Source: CAILLO01 sp964579735 (GTDB lineage Bacteria; Bacillota; Clostridia; Saccharofermentanales; UBA5734). Taken from it: a stretch of 32,945 nt of DNA. Both the position numbers and the translations under genes were made by a program. Of this stretch, positions 16,023 through 23,604 are shown one piece after another (the first letter of the stretch is position 1; every line of letters starts with the position of its first letter). The notes under the pieces are model-generated. The model did no database searches and was not told the DNA's origin. It saw only the letters and a program-made list of their open reading frames with translations. The stretch spans positions 1 to 32,945 of the forward strand of contig CAZOHH010000020.1 of assembly GCA_964579735.1 (NCBI GenBank), written 5' to 3'.

Positions 16023-17527
16023 CGTGGTTCCTCCTTGGTGGTTTCATATCGAGCCGCGATGGCGTTGGCGACGCGTTCCATGCCGAACGAACGGGACCCC
16101 TTCACCAGAAGGACGTCATCCTCCCTGAGGCGCTCCAGGATCCTTTCGGTCAGGATTTCGACATCGGGAACGCACAGGATTTCCGCGCCGGAAGACGCCG
16201 CCATTCTGAAACCATCGGCGAGGGCTTCGGCAAATGGGCCGGTCGCGATTGCGAAGGAAACGCCCGCTTCGGCCGCTGCGGCACCGGTGCTTCGATGCTC
16301 AGTCTCGGAGAGGGTCCCGAGTTCGTTCATGCCACCGAGGGCGACAAGCATGCGCCGGCCTGCGGCAATGGCATGCAGTGCGGAAAACGCGGCGGCCATC
16401 GATTCCGGGCTGGCATTGTAAGAATCGTCGATCAGGACCAACCGCCCGAAATCGGTGACCTTCATGCGGGAACCTGTCGGTTCGAATGCGGAGATGCCTG
16501 AAGCGGAAGCCTCCTGGGAGACTCCTTCCCAGTCTGCGGCTGCGATCGCGAAAAGGGCGTTCCTCACGGCATGCAGGCCCGGAATCGGAACCCAGAGGTC
16601 CTTCTGGATTTCGGCTCGGCCTTGTCGCGTCCTCTCGATGTCGAAGAACGTTCCCTCCTTCCCCACTCGGATCCGACGGGCGAGGAGGGAGGTTGTACAG
16701 GCGTGGGGAAGCGGAAAGTCGGCGCAACCCTCCGTGCGCAGCGAGATCAGGCTCGCCCGGCGTCCAGTGGAAGGCAGGACTCCGTCAGCGGGCAGCGACC
16801 GCGCGAATCCGAGAAGATAGGGATCGTCCAGGTTCAGGAACAGCGCGCCATCGGGCCGGAGTCCATGCAGGATCTCCATCTTCGCGTCCAGGATGGCTTC
16901 GCGTGACCCGAGGAACTCGATATGTGCGCTGCCGATGTTGGTGACGGCGACGGCATCGGGTGTCGCGATGCGGCTCAGGAGGGAGATTTCACCGGCGGCA
17001 CGCATGCCCATCTCGAGAACGCAGACCTCGTCGCGATCCGAAGCATCGAGAATCGTGCGTGGAAGGCCTATCTCGTTGTTGAGGTTCGCCGCCGTACTGT
17101 GGACGATTCGCTCCCTGGACAGGGCCGCAGAGACCATGTCGCGGGTGGAAGTCTTGCCGACGCTTCCTGTCACGGCGATTACACGGGCGGAAAGCGTTGT
17201 CCGATACCAGGCCGCGATGCGCTGAAAAGCGACAAGCGTGTCCTCCGCAAGAAGTCCGGCAACGGTTCCTGAGGGAGCGGAGGCCATGGCGGCCGCGAGG
17301 AGGAGCGGGTCGCTTGCGCAGAGAACCGTCACTCCCGCACGAACGGCGACGTCGAGGAATCCATGACCATCGAACTTCGCTCCTCGCAGAGCGAGGTACA
17401 TCTCGCCCGGACGTACGGAACGAGTGTCCGTCGAGACCCCGTTCACGCGGAATCCCGCCGAAGAAGCGGGTCCGATGAGTCGGCAACCGGTGCAGGCAAG
17501 GATGTCCGCAAGTGCTGCGGGTCTCAT
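16019..17527 (-). CDS. murF: UDP-MurNAc-tripeptide:D-Ala-D-Ala ligase
   Basis: 502 residues, slightly longer than the typical 450-460. MurF adds the D-Ala-D-Ala dipeptide in the last cytosolic step of the precursor. The three Mur-ligase domains are recognisable: an N-terminal substrate domain with GVSTDTRSVRPGEMYLALRG, the central ATP-binding domain with GSVGKTST (121-128), TAANLNNEIGLP and EMGMRAAGEI, and a C-terminal domain with VLIDDSYNASPESM. The latter two are MurF hallmarks. ATG overlaps murE (ATGA) and the stop overlaps mraY (ATGA). Confidence 0.96.
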   Translation of the reverse strand: MRPAALADILACTGCRLIGPASSAGFRVNGVSTDTRSVRPGEMYLALRGAKFDGHGFLDVAVRAGVTVLCASDPLLLAAAMASAPSGTVAGLLAEDTLVAFQRIAAWYRTTLSARVIAVTGSVGKTSTRDMVSAALSRERIVHSTAANLNNEIGLPRTILDASDRDEVCVLEMGMRAAGEISLLSRIATPDAVAVTNIGSAHIEFLGSREAILDAKMEILHGLRPDGALFLNLDDPYLLGFARSLPADGVLPSTGRRASLISLRTEGCADFPLPHACTTSLLARRIRVGKEGTFFDIERTRQGRAEIQKDLWVPIPGLHAVRNALFAIAAADWEGVSQEASASGISAFEPTGSRMKVTDFGRLVLIDDSYNASPESMAAAFSALHAIAAGRRMLVALGGMNELGTLSETEHRSTGAAAAEAGVSFAIATGPFAEALADGFRMAASSGAEILCVPDVEILTERILERLREDDVLLVKGSRSFGMERVANAIAARYETTKEEPR

Positions 17528-18996
17528 CCGTGGACCTTGGATGCATCCAGCGCTTCCTGTGCGGTCTCGGCATCGTCGAAATGGATGGTGCGGTCGGTGA
17601 AGATCTGATAGTTCTCATGCCCTTTGCCGGCGATGACGACCATGTCGCCGGGTCTGGCGTCCGCGATGGCGCGGAAGATCGCCTCGCGTCGGTCCGGGAC
17701 AACGGCATGGGAGCCGCCGGTCGGGACAAGCGTGGACAGGATGTCGGAGATGATGGCAAGGGGCTCCTCGGTACGTGGATTGTCCGACGTGACGTAGGTG
17801 AAGTCAGCCAATCGACCCGCCGTCTCTCCCATCTCGTAGCGTCGCGATTTCGCTCGATCCCCCCCGCAGCCGAAAACCAGCGTCAGTCTTCCGTCCACGT
17901 ACTCACGAAGGGTTTCAAGGAGGCTCTCCAGGCTAGCCGCGTTGTGCGCGTAATCGACGACCACGGTGAAGTCCCTGCCTGTCGGGATGGGCTGCACGCG
18001 GCCCTTGACCGTCGCATCCGCAAGCCCTTTCCGGACATCCTCGAGGCAGGCGCCGCTCAATCCTGCACAGCCGACGGCGGCCAGCGCGTTGTAGAGATTG
18101 AAGCGTCCCGGCATCCCGACGAAAACGGAACCCGAGAACCAAGGGGAATCGAGGTGGAACAATGTGCCGACACGACCGTCCTGGACGCTCTTCGTGATGC
18201 CTGATGCGCGGATATCGGCGTCCTCCGCGAGACCGTAGGTGTAGGTGCGGCCCGTCGAAGCGGCGAGGAAGCGGGCGGCGTGGGGGGCATCGGCGTTGAC
18301 GAGTGCGTTGCGGCACCTGCCGAAGAGCAGGGTCTTCGCAAGCAGGTACTCCTCGAAGGAAGCGTGTTCCGAAGGGCCGATATGGTCGTTATAAAGGTTC
18401 GTGAATACCCCGGTCTCATACTCCGTCCGGTAGACGCGGTCGAGAGCGAGCCCCTGGGAGGAGACCTCCATGACGCAGCTGTCCATTCCTGCCGATACCA
18501 TGTCCGATAGAAGGGCCTGCAGGTCGTAGGATTCGGGAGTCGTGCGGGATGCATAGACGATCTCGTCTCCGATGATGTTCGCGATCGTTCCGATCAATCC
18601 TGTCTTTCGACCCGCGGCGCGCAGGATGGCGCGGACCATGTAGCTGGTCGTGGTCTTCCCCTTGGTTCCCGTGATGCCGATCATATGGAGCCGACCGGAA
18701 GGATGACCGAAGAAGCGGTCCGAAACATGCGCCAATCCTTTTCGCGTATCGGCGATCTCGATCACGGTCGCGCCAGGCGGAGCCTCGATCGGTTTCTGGA
18801 CCAGGAACACCGAGGCGCCCTGCGATGCGGCCTGTTGCACGAAGCGGTGCCCGTCGGTCACGAACCCCTCGATGCAGACGAACAAGGTGCCTCGAGTCGC
18901 TTTCCGGGAGTCGTAGGCGATCGTGGCGATCTCGACATCCTGGTCCCCGGTGCGGCCGAGGACTTCGAGGCCTTCGAGCAGTTCCGACAATCTCAT
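17524..18996 (-). CDS. murE: UDP-MurNAc-dipeptide:meso-diaminopimelate ligase
   Basis: 490 residues. MurE adds the third residue of the stem peptide. The central P loop is GTKGKTTT (110-117), the lysine at about 221 (LLAKTLLFG) is at the carbamylated position, and TTPES plus EVSSQGL are present. The pocket motif DNPR at 405-408 is that of meso-DAP-adding enzymes; lysine-adding MurE proteins differ here. The wall peptide is therefore probably DAP-type (inference from the motif). The ATG at 18994-18996 overlaps the PBP stop (ATGA); the open frame extends far upstream only as antisense-frame noise within the PBP gene. Confidence 0.96.
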   Translation of the reverse strand: MRLSELLEGLEVLGRTGDQDVEIATIAYDSRKATRGTLFVCIEGFVTDGHRFVQQAASQGASVFLVQKPIEAPPGATVIEIADTRKGLAHVSDRFFGHPSGRLHMIGITGTKGKTTTSYMVRAILRAAGRKTGLIGTIANIIGDEIVYASRTTPESYDLQALLSDMVSAGMDSCVMEVSSQGLALDRVYRTEYETGVFTNLYNDHIGPSEHASFEEYLLAKTLLFGRCRNALVNADAPHAARFLAASTGRTYTYGLAEDADIRASGITKSVQDGRVGTLFHLDSPWFSGSVFVGMPGRFNLYNALAAVGCAGLSGACLEDVRKGLADATVKGRVQPIPTGRDFTVVVDYAHNAASLESLLETLREYVDGRLTLVFGCGGDRAKSRRYEMGETAGRLADFTYVTSDNPRTEEPLAIISDILSTLVPTGGSHAVVPDRREAIFRAIADARPGDMVVIAGKGHENYQIFTDRTIHFDDAETAQEALDASKVHG

Positions 18997-21341
18997 TCTG
19001 CAGTCTCCTTCGTGAATCCGACGTCTACCTGGCTCCAGCGTGGCAGTTCGGTCCCCGGTTCGGCCGCTTGCTTTGTAGCCAGCCCGAAGAGATCTCCGCT
19101 GAAGGTGACATTGAGTCCGGCCTCGTAGAGCGCGCTGATGACCTCGCTGACCGTCTTGCCCGTCAGGTCCGGCATGACGGCGATCCCCGGCGGGACTTCC
19201 TTGGAGAGCGATACGGCGATTCCGCCGCCGCGGTGGAGACGCGTTCCTGCGGCAGGGAACTGTCCTGCCACGATGGCATCGTCGGCGAGATCCTGCGGCA
19301 CGGCCTCCAATGAGAAGCCAGCGGTGATGGCGATCTTGCGGGCCTCGCGAAGCGTTTTCCCTATGAATGGAGGTACGGGCAACGTGCTCGCGAGCATCGA
19401 CTGGTCCTTGTCCGTGTATACCCGCTCGACTCCTAGGGTCTCCAGGCTCCGTGAAATGATCTTGCCTGCGACGATGGAGGAAGCAGAGGAAGAAGTCAGC
19501 GAGGACGGCGCGTTGAGCACGACGAGGATCGTAAGGACGGGCTGTTCCGACGGAGCCATCGCAGCGAAGGAGACGACTTTCTCCGTCGCGGTGTTGGAAG
19601 TGCTGGTCTTCCCGGCGACCGAATACCCTTCGACATATCCAGGGAATCCCGTGCCATAGAGGACCACGCCCTGCATCATCGCGCGTACGCGGACCGCCGT
19701 GGATTCGGAAATGACACGACGCAGGGTATCCGGTTGAATTTCCCGGACGATCCTTCCCGATGCGTCCGCGAGGGAGGATACCATGCGGGGCCGCACGAGG
19801 GTTCCTCCGTTCGCAAAGGCATTGTATGCCGAAAGGAGGGAGATCGGCGTCACGGTGGACTGTTCGCCGAAAGAGAGACTGTACATGTCGATGGTCGTCG
19901 GTTTCGCATGGAAGATACCCGTACCTTCGCCAGGCAGGTCGATGCCTGTCGTCGTTTCGAATCCATAGGCCTTGACGTAGCGATAGAACCGGTCGATGCC
20001 GATCAAACGTGAAACCTCTACGAAGACAGGGTTGCAGGAGTTCCAGAAAGCCTGTTCCAATCGTTCGGTCCCGTGGTTTCCACCCAACTTGAATTGTCGC
20101 CAGCAGTTGATGGGCCACTCGGGGAATTCCGTGATCGGTGCATCGTCGAACAGGTCCTTCTCGGCCGCGAGTCCTTCCTCGAAGGCGATCGAAGCCGTGA
20201 TCGCCTTGAACGTGGATCCTGGTTCATAGGTGTCGGATATGGCACGATTCCGCCAGACCTGCGAGGAAAGATACTTCGTGGCATCCGCGGAGGTGGGCTT
20301 CCATGACTCAAGGGTCCAACTGTCCGGCCGTGCGGTCGGGTCGTTGGCGTCGAACCCCGGACAGGATACCATCGCCAATACGTCCCCGGTATATGGGTCC
20401 ATCACGATGACGACCCCGCCGTCCTTGACCTGGTAAAGGTCCACGGCTTTCTGGAGCTCGGCGGCCGCGATTCTCTGGATGCGGGCATCGATCGTCGTGT
20501 TCAGCGTCAGCCCATCCTGTGCGCGGAGACTGACCGGGACCGAGAATGGAAGACCATTGGAGCCGTAATAGTTGTCGGTCTCGACGTAGGTGAGACCAGG
20601 CGTTCCGGTGAGTTCGGAGTCGTATTGGAGTTCGAGTCCGAGAAGCCCCCCGCCTTCCTCTGAGGCGAAGCCCACGACCTGCGGAGCGAGCGTGCCATCC
20701 GGATAGTAGCGCTTGACCTCGCGATCGATGCGGATCCCGGAGACGGAATTGGCATCCATGAAGGTCTTCAGTGCTTCGCTCTCGGCAGTCGTGATCCGCT
20801 TCTTCAAAAGGACATAGCTAGCCGTGCCGGCCGGGCGGTCCTCGAGAGCGGGAGCGAGTGTCGGCGACGGACTCGGAGACGCCGACGGCGCAGCACTTGG
20901 AGTGAGAGAAGGTGCATCGGTCAGGAACAACGAAAGGACGTCGTCCGTCACCAGCCCGAGTGCTTCGGCGATTCCCTGGGCCAATTCCCGGCGAGTCAGG
21001 CGGACACCGGATACCGACCCCTTGACAGCGGAGGGTGTCATGCCGATGGTTTCCGTGATGCTGCTTCCGGCGAGCTCGGTCCCGTTCCTGTCCACGATCG
21101 CGCCGCGGATGGGAAGCTCCCTGATCATGCGATAGTGCTTCTGGGCGGCCGACTCGGCGTAGGTCTCGTGATCGATGATCTGGATGCGGACCATGGACGT
21201 CACGAGGTATATGGCGAAGACGAACAGAAGGACCACCGGAACGAAGATGCCGTTCCTTCGGACGTAAGACTTCGTCCCCCGGCTCGTCGAGCGTTCCGGA
21301 GGACGATGTTCATATGAAGTGCGCTCTTGATTATGATGCAA
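18993..21341 (-). CDS. ftsI: Class B penicillin-binding protein with two PASTA domains
   Basis: 782 residues; a septal peptidoglycan transpeptidase of the PBP2x/SpoVD kind. A 30-residue basic tail and one membrane segment (about 31-50) precede the pedestal domain, which starts with PIRGAIVDRNG. Residues about 136-165 form a Ser/Pro/Ala-rich insert. The transpeptidase domain has Ser376 and Lys379 in GSTFK, SCN at 435-437, and a third motif KTS at 578-580 where KTG or KSG is expected. Two PASTA domains fill about 650-716 and 717-780. The only good start is TTG 21339-21341, since an in-frame TGA lies three codons upstream and the first in-frame ATG falls within the membrane segment. pbpB is an equally fitting name; a sporulation-only role cannot be excluded. 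Confidence 0.93.
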   Translation of the reverse strand: MHHNQERTSYEHRPPERSTSRGTKSYVRRNGIFVPVVLLFVFAIYLVTSMVRIQIIDHETYAESAAQKHYRMIRELPIRGAIVDRNGTELAGSSITETIGMTPSAVKGSVSGVRLTRRELAQGIAEALGLVTDDVLSLFLTDAPSLTPSAAPSASPSPSPTLAPALEDRPAGTASYVLLKKRITTAESEALKTFMDANSVSGIRIDREVKRYYPDGTLAPQVVGFASEEGGGLLGLELQYDSELTGTPGLTYVETDNYYGSNGLPFSVPVSLRAQDGLTLNTTIDARIQRIAAAELQKAVDLYQVKDGGVVIVMDPYTGDVLAMVSCPGFDANDPTARPDSWTLESWKPTSADATKYLSSQVWRNRAISDTYEPGSTFKAITASIAFEEGLAAEKDLFDDAPITEFPEWPINCWRQFKLGGNHGTERLEQAFWNSCNPVFVEVSRLIGIDRFYRYVKAYGFETTTGIDLPGEGTGIFHAKPTTIDMYSLSFGEQSTVTPISLLSAYNAFANGGTLVRPRMVSSLADASGRIVREIQPDTLRRVISESTAVRVRAMMQGVVLYGTGFPGYVEGYSVAGKTSTSNTATEKVVSFAAMAPSEQPVLTILVVLNAPSSLTSSSASSIVAGKIISRSLETLGVERVYTDKDQSMLASTLPVPPFIGKTLREARKIAITAGFSLEAVPQDLADDAIVAGQFPAAGTRLHRGGGIAVSLSKEVPPGIAVMPDLTGKTVSEVISALYEAGLNVTFSGDLFGLATKQAAEPGTELPRWSQVDVGFTKETAE

Positions 21342-21384
21342 TTCGCTTCAACCGCCTTGAATCGGAGTCTTCCCTACTATATCA

Positions 21385-21403
21385 CACCTCCTGAGAACGG
21401 AGG
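21385..21403 (-). other. Orphan Shine-Dalgarno in a small hairpin
   Basis: The 78-base gap between ftsL and the PBP gene contains a perfect AGGAGGTG on the minus strand (21385-21392), but no start codon at usable distance: the frame after it hits TGA or TAG at once. CCTCC (21399-21403) can pair with its GGAGG (21387-21391) across a 7-base loop. It may be a relic of a lost start or a site affecting PBP expression. Confidence 0.35.
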
Positions 21404-21419
21404 ATGGGAGGACGGTCGT

Positions 21420-21989
21420 TCAGCGCAGCGTGCGGAAGAAACCTTCGAGGTCTGCAGTCGCGCCACGGATGAGCCTTTCGCTTTCGTTGTCCGCATCGGT
21501 CGAGGTTCCGGAGTCCTTGCCGTTCGATAGAACCAGACGGTCGGACTGTGGCATCTCGATGGTGATCCGCTGCATGACGGCGGGGTCCTGCATTCCAAGG
21601 CGCACGATCGCGAGCTGGCGGATCTCGTCGAGATCGGTCACCGCGGCGATCTTCTCCTCGACGACCTGCGTATCGATCCCGAGCTGGGTGATCCGACGCT
21701 CTGTCGCTGCAACGTCGTAGCTGGCCTGCATGACGAGGCTCTGCCGATACACGATGTATCCGGCAAAGGCCGTGATTCCCAGGATGACGACCACCGTCAG
21801 GACGATATCGCGCAATCGTGACGCGGAGAATCGGCGACGCATGTCCCTTTCACCTGGGCAAAGGGGATCCGCGCACTCCGGCACCCGTCGAACGGCCTGT
21901 GTGCGCACGGGAGCCGTCCGCACCGGGGCGGAACGGCGAACCGGAACGGGCTCCGGTTGGAGAGCGAGACTTCCATATGTCCTATACAT
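21420..21989 (-). CDS. ftsL: FtsL-like division protein
   Basis: 189 residues. A long basic cytoplasmic tail (1-60) contains the near-repeat APVRTAPVRT and two cysteines in ECADPLC. A single membrane segment (about 62-83) follows, then a coiled coil of roughly 50 residues (AATERRITQLGIDTQVVEEKI), and a polar tail of about 40 residues. Topology and position between rsmH and the PBP gene fit FtsL, which pairs with DivIC and DivIB to activate the septal synthase; sequence identity in this family is too low for certainty. ATG 21987-21989 was chosen for AAGGAG nine bases upstream; it overlaps rsmH by 8 bases. Starts further upstream in rsmH are possible but lack a site. Confidence 0.75.
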   Translation of the reverse strand: MYRTYGSLALQPEPVPVRRSAPVRTAPVRTQAVRRVPECADPLCPGERDMRRRFSASRLRDIVLTVVVILGITAFAGYIVYRQSLVMQASYDVAATERRITQLGIDTQVVEEKIAAVTDLDEIRQLAIVRLGMQDPAVMQRITIEMPQSDRLVLSNGKDSGTSTDADNESERLIRGATADLEGFFRTLR

Positions 21990-22977
21990 TCGCACCGGCT
22001 CCTTGTTCATCATTGGCTTCGAAGACACGTAGTTTCGCACTTCGCGACCTGGGGTTGCGTTCCTGCTCCGTTACGGTCGCCTCGATGGGCTGCCGCGTCA
22101 TGACTTTTCCCGCCGATACTTTCCCACAGTGGCATCGCGGAAGATCTTTCGGGCAGACGCAGGGCTTCTCCAGACGCTTAAAGGCTTCCTTGACGCGGCG
22201 ATCCTCGAGGGAGTGGAAGGAGATCACGCAGAGTCGTCCCCCTGGGGCGAGTCTTGTCGGAGCGGTCTCCAACAGGCGGTCGAGAGCGCTCAGTTCTCCG
22301 TTCACTTCAATGCGGATCGCCTGGAAGGAACGTTTCGCAGGGTGGGGGCCTTCGCGGCGCTTCGCTGCCGGAATCGCGCGACGAATGGTCTCGGCCAGTG
22401 CGTTGGTGCTTTCGAAAGGAGCCTTGGCGCGGGCTTCCAGGATGGCCGAGGCGATTCGCGCCGAAAAGCGTTCTTCACCGTATTCGAAGAGAATCCTTTC
22501 GATTTCGGCACGCGGATACGTGTTGACGACCATGGCGGCCGTGAGCCGCGCGTTCCTGTCCATCCTCATGTCGAGCGGACCGTCCTGCATGTAGCCGAAG
22601 CCTCTCCCCGCCTCGTCGAGTTGGAAGGAGGAAACGCCGAGGTCCGCGAGGATTCCATCGACCTTGTCGATTCCGATCGAGTCGAGGGCCTCATCCAGAC
22701 GCGAGAAGTCGGATTTCACCAGTGTGAAAGTTGCGCCAGAGGCCTTTTCAGCGAGCAATCCTGCCAGTCTCGGTCGAGTCGCGTCGAGGGCGTCGTCATC
22801 CTTGTCGATTCCGATGAGACGACCGCCTTCACCCAGGGCCGCGAGAATCAGGGAGGAATGGCCCGCTCCGCCGATCGTGCAGTCCACATAGGTTCCATTC
22901 GACCGAACCTGAAGCCAGGTCAGGCATTCCTCCGGAAGAACCGGTTCGTGACGGAAATCAGACGCCCTTGATGTCAT
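21982..22977 (-). CDS. rsmH: 16S rRNA (cytosine1402-N4)-methyltransferase
   Basis: 331 residues (former mraW). RsmH methylates the N4 of C1402 in the ribosomal P site. Seen: the opening FRHEPVLPEECL, the SAM loop DCTIGGAGHS (about 32-41), the ADLGVSSFQLDEAGRGF block, and the C-terminal ISFHSLEDRRVK. A Cys-rich stretch CVCPKDLPRCHC comes near the end, as usual. It overlaps mraZ by 20 bases and ftsL by 8 bases. Confidence 0.97.
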   Translation of the reverse strand: MTSRASDFRHEPVLPEECLTWLQVRSNGTYVDCTIGGAGHSSLILAALGEGGRLIGIDKDDDALDATRPRLAGLLAEKASGATFTLVKSDFSRLDEALDSIGIDKVDGILADLGVSSFQLDEAGRGFGYMQDGPLDMRMDRNARLTAAMVVNTYPRAEIERILFEYGEERFSARIASAILEARAKAPFESTNALAETIRRAIPAAKRREGPHPAKRSFQAIRIEVNGELSALDRLLETAPTRLAPGGRLCVISFHSLEDRRVKEAFKRLEKPCVCPKDLPRCHCGKVSAGKVMTRQPIEATVTEQERNPRSRSAKLRVFEANDEQGAGANV

Positions 22978-23392
22978 AGCGGCTCAAATCCTCCGACAGT
23001 GCAGTTCCCCTCGCGGTCCTCTTGCCGTCGTATACGGCGGCAGGCCAGATCTCGAATTTCTCATAGAGATAGACGATATATACTTCTTCTCCCGGGTGGA
23101 TTCCGACCTGGGACCAGAGTTCTTCGGTGACGGAAATCCTGCCCTGGGAATCCAGATCGCAAGGTATCGCTTCTCCAAGAATCTCGCGCTTCATGTCGCG
23201 TACGACCGGGTCGGTTCCAGGAAGCCGGGACAGCTGGGATCGGATTTCCGAGAACTGCTGCTGCGTGTACCCGGAGAGGCACTCCGGATCGAGGCTCTTG
23301 GTCACGTAGACGGACGCGCCGATCTCCTCCCGGACCTTCGCCGGGAGAATGACCCTTCCTTTCGCGTCCACCGTATGCCGATACCGCCCCAT
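22958..23392 (-). CDS. mraZ: Transcriptional regulator MraZ
   Basis: 144 residues with two SpoVT/AbrB-type swapped-hairpin half-domains, each marked by a DxxGR motif: DAKGRVILP (9-17) and DSQGRISVT (about 81-89). MraZ forms a ring-shaped multimer that binds repeated short DNA boxes near its own promoter and tunes the dcw operon. It is the first gene of the cluster, with ATG 23390-23392 preceded by AAGGGA at 5 bases. A repeat array that looks like its operator lies 51-98 bases upstream. Confidence 0.96.
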   Translation of the reverse strand: MGRYRHTVDAKGRVILPAKVREEIGASVYVTKSLDPECLSGYTQQQFSEIRSQLSRLPGTDPVVRDMKREILGEAIPCDLDSQGRISVTEELWSQVGIHPGEEVYIVYLYEKFEIWPAAVYDGKRTARGTALSEDLSRYDIKGV

Positions 23393-23413
23393 CGTCTTCC
23401 CTTCTTTTCTTGG

Positions 23414-23432
23414 GATCCGATCGAATCGGACC
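23414..23432 (-). other. Hairpin in the mraZ leader
   Basis: GGTCCGAT (23425-23432) pairs with ATCGGATC (23414-23421) across a 3-base loop, eight pairs including one G-U. It sits just upstream of the mraZ ribosome site and is not followed by a T-run, so it is not a terminator. It may protect the 5' end or affect initiation. Confidence 0.4.
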
Positions 23433-23442
23433 TCTTAATTCA

Positions 23443-23490
23443 CCACAATACACCACTTAGGTTTATTTTCAATCCACTTTGCGCCACCAC
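23443..23490 (-). promoter_or_regulatory. Probable MraZ operator (four GTGG boxes)
   Basis: On the minus strand GTGG occurs at 23484-23487, 23474-23477, 23453-23456 and 23443-23446. The spacings are 10, 21 and 10 bases, so all four face the same side of the helix; a fifth overlapping copy is at 23487-23490. MraZ proteins are known to bind short G-rich direct repeats with a period of about 10 bp near Pmra. The array lies at and downstream of the predicted start of transcription, fitting autorepression. Confidence 0.65.
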
Positions 23491-23494
23491 CTGC

Positions 23495-23523
23495 ATGATA
23501 TTCCCCGTCACGCATATTTGCAA
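23495..23523 (-). promoter_or_regulatory. Predicted mraZ/dcw operon promoter
   Basis: TTGCAA (23518-23523), 17 bases, then TATCAT (23495-23500), which is four and five of six matches to the sigma-70/A consensus. Transcription would start near 23488, directly over the first GTGG box. A second weaker pair, TTGAAA (23467-23472) with TATTGT (23445-23450) at 16 bp, lies inside the box array. Confidence 0.55.
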
Positions 23524-23541
23524 TCGATGTAACACAAACGT

Positions 23542-23580
23542 AAAAAAGGCTCCTGAAGCCCATGATCCGCTTCAGAAGCC
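23542..23580 (-). terminator. Intrinsic terminator of the infB-rodA operon
   Basis: A 12-bp stem (23569-23580 with 23548-23559, one G-U pair) with a 9-base loop is followed by six T's on the minus strand (23542-23547). It begins 24 bases after the rodA stop. It cleanly separates this operon from the mraZ promoter. An outer 8-bp inverted repeat, CACAAACG (23533-23540) and CGTTTGTG (23580-23587), flanks it. Confidence 0.92.
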
Positions 23581-23604
23581 GTTTGTGAGGTGGGAGAGTT
23601 GAAA

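Noticed and set aside
18997..20118. Upstream extension of the murE frame through the PBP gene
   Set aside because: The extension is Arg/His-rich noise in another frame of the PBP; the ATGA overlap start gives a normal-length MurE.
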